Shown here: positions 60,501 to 64,000 of the stretch, in pieces | How the letters are laid out: each line of letters begins with the position of its first letter | How positions within the stretch are numbered: position 1 is the stretch's first letter | Program-made: the position numbers and the translations under genes | Assembly: GCF_028372415.1 (NCBI RefSeq) | Contig: NC_092872.1 | Span: 8,996,001-9,060,000, forward strand | Reading direction: 5' to 3' | Source of the DNA: Notamacropus eugenii | Lineage: Eukaryota; Chordata; Mammalia; Diprotodontia; Macropodidae | DNA length: 64,000 bases | The notes under the pieces: generated by a model | Told to the model about the DNA's origin: nothing | What the model saw: only the letters and a program-made list of their open reading frames with translations | Database searches by the model: none

Positions 60501-61239
60501 AATGCTGAAATGAAATACTCAGTTGTTAAGCTCCATGGAATGAAATGCTTTCAGAATGTAGGGACCCAGAAGAAAAAATTAAAACTAGGAACTAGATGAA
60601 GAACATGTACTACCTGTCATATTGGAAGCTACTGAAGCTGTCCCCAAAGATGCTTTTGTGAAGTCTACCAATGAGCATAGATCCTAATATTCTTGTGTAA
60701 TTACAAAAAGCGGGCATTTTATCCAATATTCTACACATCATTTGATATAAAAGAATTGTAGCAGCATGGCAACTTGTCTTCAGTCCATTTCTTATCTGCA
60801 GCCCACCAAAAAGGTGAGAATGAGATAACAGTAATGATGATAAAAGCTGACATTTATATAAAAGTCTTAAACTTGGAAAGCATTTCACATATATTTTCTT
60901 TACTTAGAGTCACCATGGGCACTTAGGTGCTGCCATGGGCAAGAAAACATAGGATGACAAGGTGGGGAAGAGGGGGCAGGGATTTGTCCTGCAAAGGTGG
61001 AGTACATGTCAGCGAGATCATTAATACATCAAAGTTTATCTGTATGTGTTCAAAGCTCTGTGCTCAGCACTTGGAATATAAAAATGAAAACTGGTACAGT
61101 CTCTTGCTTTATGAGGCTTTCAGGCTAATGACAGATATGCAATGTTCAGAAGTAACAAAAAATAATAATACCAACTGATCAAATTTCTATAATCCTTTAA
61201 AGTCTACAATGAGGTGCCACTCAAAGGTTTTCTTCAGTT
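57561..61239. other. AT-rich unassigned DNA
   Basis: No gene is recognised. A possible antisense L2 tail is at about 58270-58345 and another near 61050-61140. Minus-strand open frames at 57799-58080 and 60610-60888 show no domain I know. The tract has fewer recognisable repeats than any other of its length here. Confidence 0.35.
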
Positions 61240-61365
61240 CAAGTCCAGTTTCCCAGATGAGTCATTTAACCTTTCTGGGTATCAGTTTTCCCATCTATAA
61301 AATAAGAATATTAAACCTTGTTCAACATACTTTATAAGGTGGGAGGAAATATTTTGTAGAAAATG
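61240..61365 (+). repeat. MIR-type SINE scrap
   Basis: CATTTAACCTTTCTGGGTATC and CCATCTATAAAATAAGAATA in sense order. Confidence 0.55.
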
Positions 61366-61374
61366 GGATTTTGG

Positions 61375-64000
61375 GGGGTGCACCTACTCTAGCTCTCCCC
61401 CATAGGCCATAAAATACCTGTAAAAAATGACCTTAAACAAATTCTAGAGCAGCAGGAGTCACAAAATGACAGAGTGAAAGAGACTTTCAGCCCAAGACAG
61501 CCTGGAAGACTGACAGGAAATGTCTATTGCACTGCTCAGAGCAAAGCACAGCCCAGCCTTAGGGCTAGAGCAGATTTCAGGGGCAGCAGCTTTGGATTAC
61601 TCAACCCACAAATGCCAAAAGCAGCTTCAAAGGTCAATAATACAACTCTTTCACCTGAGTGGGAAGGGAATGCAGCCTGGCCTCGGTGGTCTCAGGGCAG
61701 CAGTGGTTACCTGGGCACAGCGTCCATTTTAGGAGCTCTCAGCCTAACGCCCGTGGGGGAATCTCACAGCTGATCTGGATCTCTGCCCCGAGTGGCAGCC
61801 CTGGGGTGAGGAACTTTGGCCTGGTGGAGCTGGTGAAGGCTCTAAAGAGGGAATCCTACTCACAGATCCTGGGCAGAAAAGAGGGCTTGTGTTTGCTCCC
61901 AGAATAGAGCACAGGCCAGGAAAGGAGTAAAGTCCTCTTCCTGGATTGTGCCACCTTGGAGGAACTGAGAATTTACAGGTCCCTAGAGTATACTTTCCAC
62001 CTGACAAAGGACTCAAAAGTCAAGTAACAGGCTGAGAAAATGCCCAAAAAAGGGAAAAAATAAGACTATTACTTTCTTGGTGAACAGGTATTTTCTTCTA
62101 TCCTTTTGGATGAAGAAGAACAATGTATACTATCAGAGGAAGACATAAAAGTCAAGGCTTCTACACCAAAACCTCCCAAATAAATATGCAAAGGTCTCAG
62201 GCCATGGAAGAGCTCAAAAAAGATTTTGAAAATCAAGAGAGGTGGAGGAAAAATTGGGAAGAGAAATGGGAGTGATACAAGAAAATCATGAAAAGCAAAT
62301 CAACAGCTTGCTAAAGGATACCCAAAAAATGCTGAAGAAAATAACACCTTTAAAAATAGACTAATCCAATTGGCAAAAGAGATCCAAAAAGCCAGTGAAG
62401 AAAAGATTGCTTTAAAAAGCAGAATTGGACAAATGGAAACGGAAGTTCAAAAGCTCACTGAAGAAAATGGTTCTTTAAAAATTAGAATGGAGCAGATGGA
62501 AGCTAATGACTTTACAAGAAACCAAGACATTACAAAAGAATGAAAAAAATTGAAAACAATGTGAAATATCTCATTAGAAAAACTGACCTGGAAAATAGAT
62601 CCAGGAGAGACAATTTAAAAATTATGGGACTACCTGAAAGCCATGATCAAAAAAAGACCAAAGACATCATCTTTCAGGAAACTATCAAAGAAAACTGCCC
62701 TGATATTCTAGAACCAGAGGGTAAAATAAATATTGAAAGAATCCACCAATCACCTTCTGAAAGACATCCAAAAAGAAAAACTCCTAGGAATATTGTAGCC
62801 AAATTCCAGAGTTCCCAGGTCGAGGAGAAAATTTTGCAAACAGCTAGAAAGAAATAATTTGAGTATTGTAGCAATACATTCAGGATAACACAAAATCTAG
62901 CAGTTTCTACATTAAGGGATTGAAGGGCTTGGAATATGATATTCCAGAAGTCAAAGGAACTGCGATTAAAACCAACAATTACCTACCCAGCAAAACTGAG
63001 TATAATACTTCAAGGGAAAAAATGGTCATTCAATCATATAGAGGACTTTCAAGCATTCTTGATGAAAAGACCAGAACTGAATAGAAAATCTGACTTTCAA
63101 ACACAAGAATCAAGAGAAGCATGAAAGGTAAACAGGAAAGAGAAATCATAAGGGATTTAATAAAGTTGAACTGCTTACATTCCCACATGGTGCAGAGGGC
63201 GGCCAGCACCCCTTTGTGGTTCAGTGAAGCAGTGATGAAAAGAAAGACAATGGGTCAGGCGAGGAGCGTGAAGAACAATTCCAGTTTATTAAACTGAGGG
63301 CAGGGGGTTATATAGATTTTTACAGGCAAGCAAGCAAGCAAGGTTATTCCCATGAGAACATTTTTAGTTTACTTCTTATATTTCCTAGTATAATCTAGTC
63401 CCTGTTTCCCAGGGTAGTTATCTTCAGGAACTTCTGTCTCTTCACTCAAAGTCCTTGTACTCTGTATGTTCTCTGTGTTCCCATGGATACAATAAAGCAA
63501 GAGGTCATGGAGAGCCATAACAGATGTTTGTTAACACAGACTGTAGAACAGGCTTCAGAGAAACTCTGACCTGGACTTTACCTGTACTCCACCTTGGCCC
63601 TCAACAACATGGAAAGATAATAGTTGTAACTCTTGAGACTTTTTTCAGTATTTGGATAGTTGAAGGGATTATATACATATATTCAGAGGGCAGAGGGTGA
63701 GTTGAATAGGAAGGGATGATATCTTAAAAAGTAAAATTAAGGGGTGAGAGAGGAATATGTTGGGAGGAGAAAGGGATAAATGGAAAAATTATCTCCCGTA
63801 AAAGACCAAGAAAAAACTTTTTCAATGGCAGAGAAAAGAGGGGAGGTTAGAGGGAAAAAGTGAAGTTTGCTCTCATCACATTTAGCTCAAGGAGGGAATA
63901 ACATGCACCATCAATTTGGTATGAAAATCTATCTTACACTACAGGAAAGTAGGGGAGAAGGGGATAAACGGGGTGTAGAGGGATGATAGAAGGGAGGACA
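61375..64000 (+). mobile_element. Half-L1 (HAL1-like) retrotransposon, copy 2, cut by the right edge
   Basis: It follows copy 1 block by block: the AAAATACCTGTAAAAAATG region, the 5' region, ORF1 coiled coil (about 62200-62540), the RRM frame 62540-62857 (LENRSRRDNLKIMGLPESHD, EPEGKINIERIHQSPSERHP) and the C-terminus with PTITYPAKLS. It then goes straight into the same purine-rich spacer with no ORF2. It lacks the insertion that splits copy 1 at 6613. Frames are broken in the N-terminal half. A solo LTR sits at 63191-63606. Confidence 0.85.
63191..63606 (-). mobile_element. Solo LTR of an endogenous retrovirus
   Basis: A 416-bp unit with TG...CA ends is bracketed by a perfect 6-bp duplication ACATGG (63185-63190 and 63607-63612), inside a half-L1 that is otherwise continuous with copy 1. 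On the minus strand a TATATAA box (63314-63308) is followed by AATAAA (63290-63285), the order expected of U3-R. No retroviral gene or second LTR is present. A 6-bp duplication is usual for betaretrovirus-like (ERVK) elements. Confidence 0.88.

Overview
The window looks like metatherian (marsupial) nuclear DNA. It is a repeat-rich, CpG-poor background with short CpG islands, spliced genes with large introns, a KRAB zinc-finger cluster, marsupial-type L1 and half-L1 LINEs, CR1/L2-clade LINEs, many MIR/CORE-SINEs, and a tRNA-derived SINE with an RTE/Bov-B-like tail. Species cannot be fixed from the sequence alone. Transposable elements and their remnants make up most of the window.

Layout. (1) The left edge carries the 5' three quarters of an intronless P450 on the minus strand, recognisable as CYP8B1 (sterol 12-alpha-hydroxylase). 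A compact liver-type promoter lies just upstream: TATA box, DR1/LRH-1-like site and HNF1 site. (2) From 1.3 to 20 kb there is a repeat field. It includes a half-L1 element (5590-9685) with two nested insertions, each marked by target-site duplications (TSDs), several L1 pieces and CR1/L2-clade pieces. (3) From 20.8 to 38.8 kb there is a plus-strand KRAB C2H2 zinc-finger gene: a CpG-island first exon, a short start-codon exon, a 127-nt KRAB-A exon, two successive phase-compatible KRAB-B exons, and a terminal exon with nine fingers. All predicted splice phases agree, giving a 492-residue model if both B exons are used. (4) From 38.8 to 46.4 kb there are only repeats and unassigned sequence. (5) Two further CpG islands (about 46.5 and 51-52 kb) precede a second, decayed KRAB-zinc-finger locus at 52.6-56.0 kb. 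This has a frameshifted KRAB-A exon with a lost donor, one intact-looking KRAB-B exon, and a finger array with frameshifts and stops. (6) From 56 kb to the end there is AT-rich unassigned DNA, then a second half-L1 copy that runs off the right edge and carries a solo LTR.

The order CYP8B1 (minus) followed by a KRAB zinc-finger gene (plus) matches what I recall of human 3p22.1 (CYP8B1, ZNF662, KRBOX1). The intact gene may therefore be the ZNF662 counterpart, but this rests on synteny, not on an alignment. CYP8B1 sets the cholic-acid share of bile acids. The zinc-finger protein should be a nuclear DNA-binding repressor. Nothing suggests the two act together. No operon, CRISPR array, rRNA or tRNA gene was seen.
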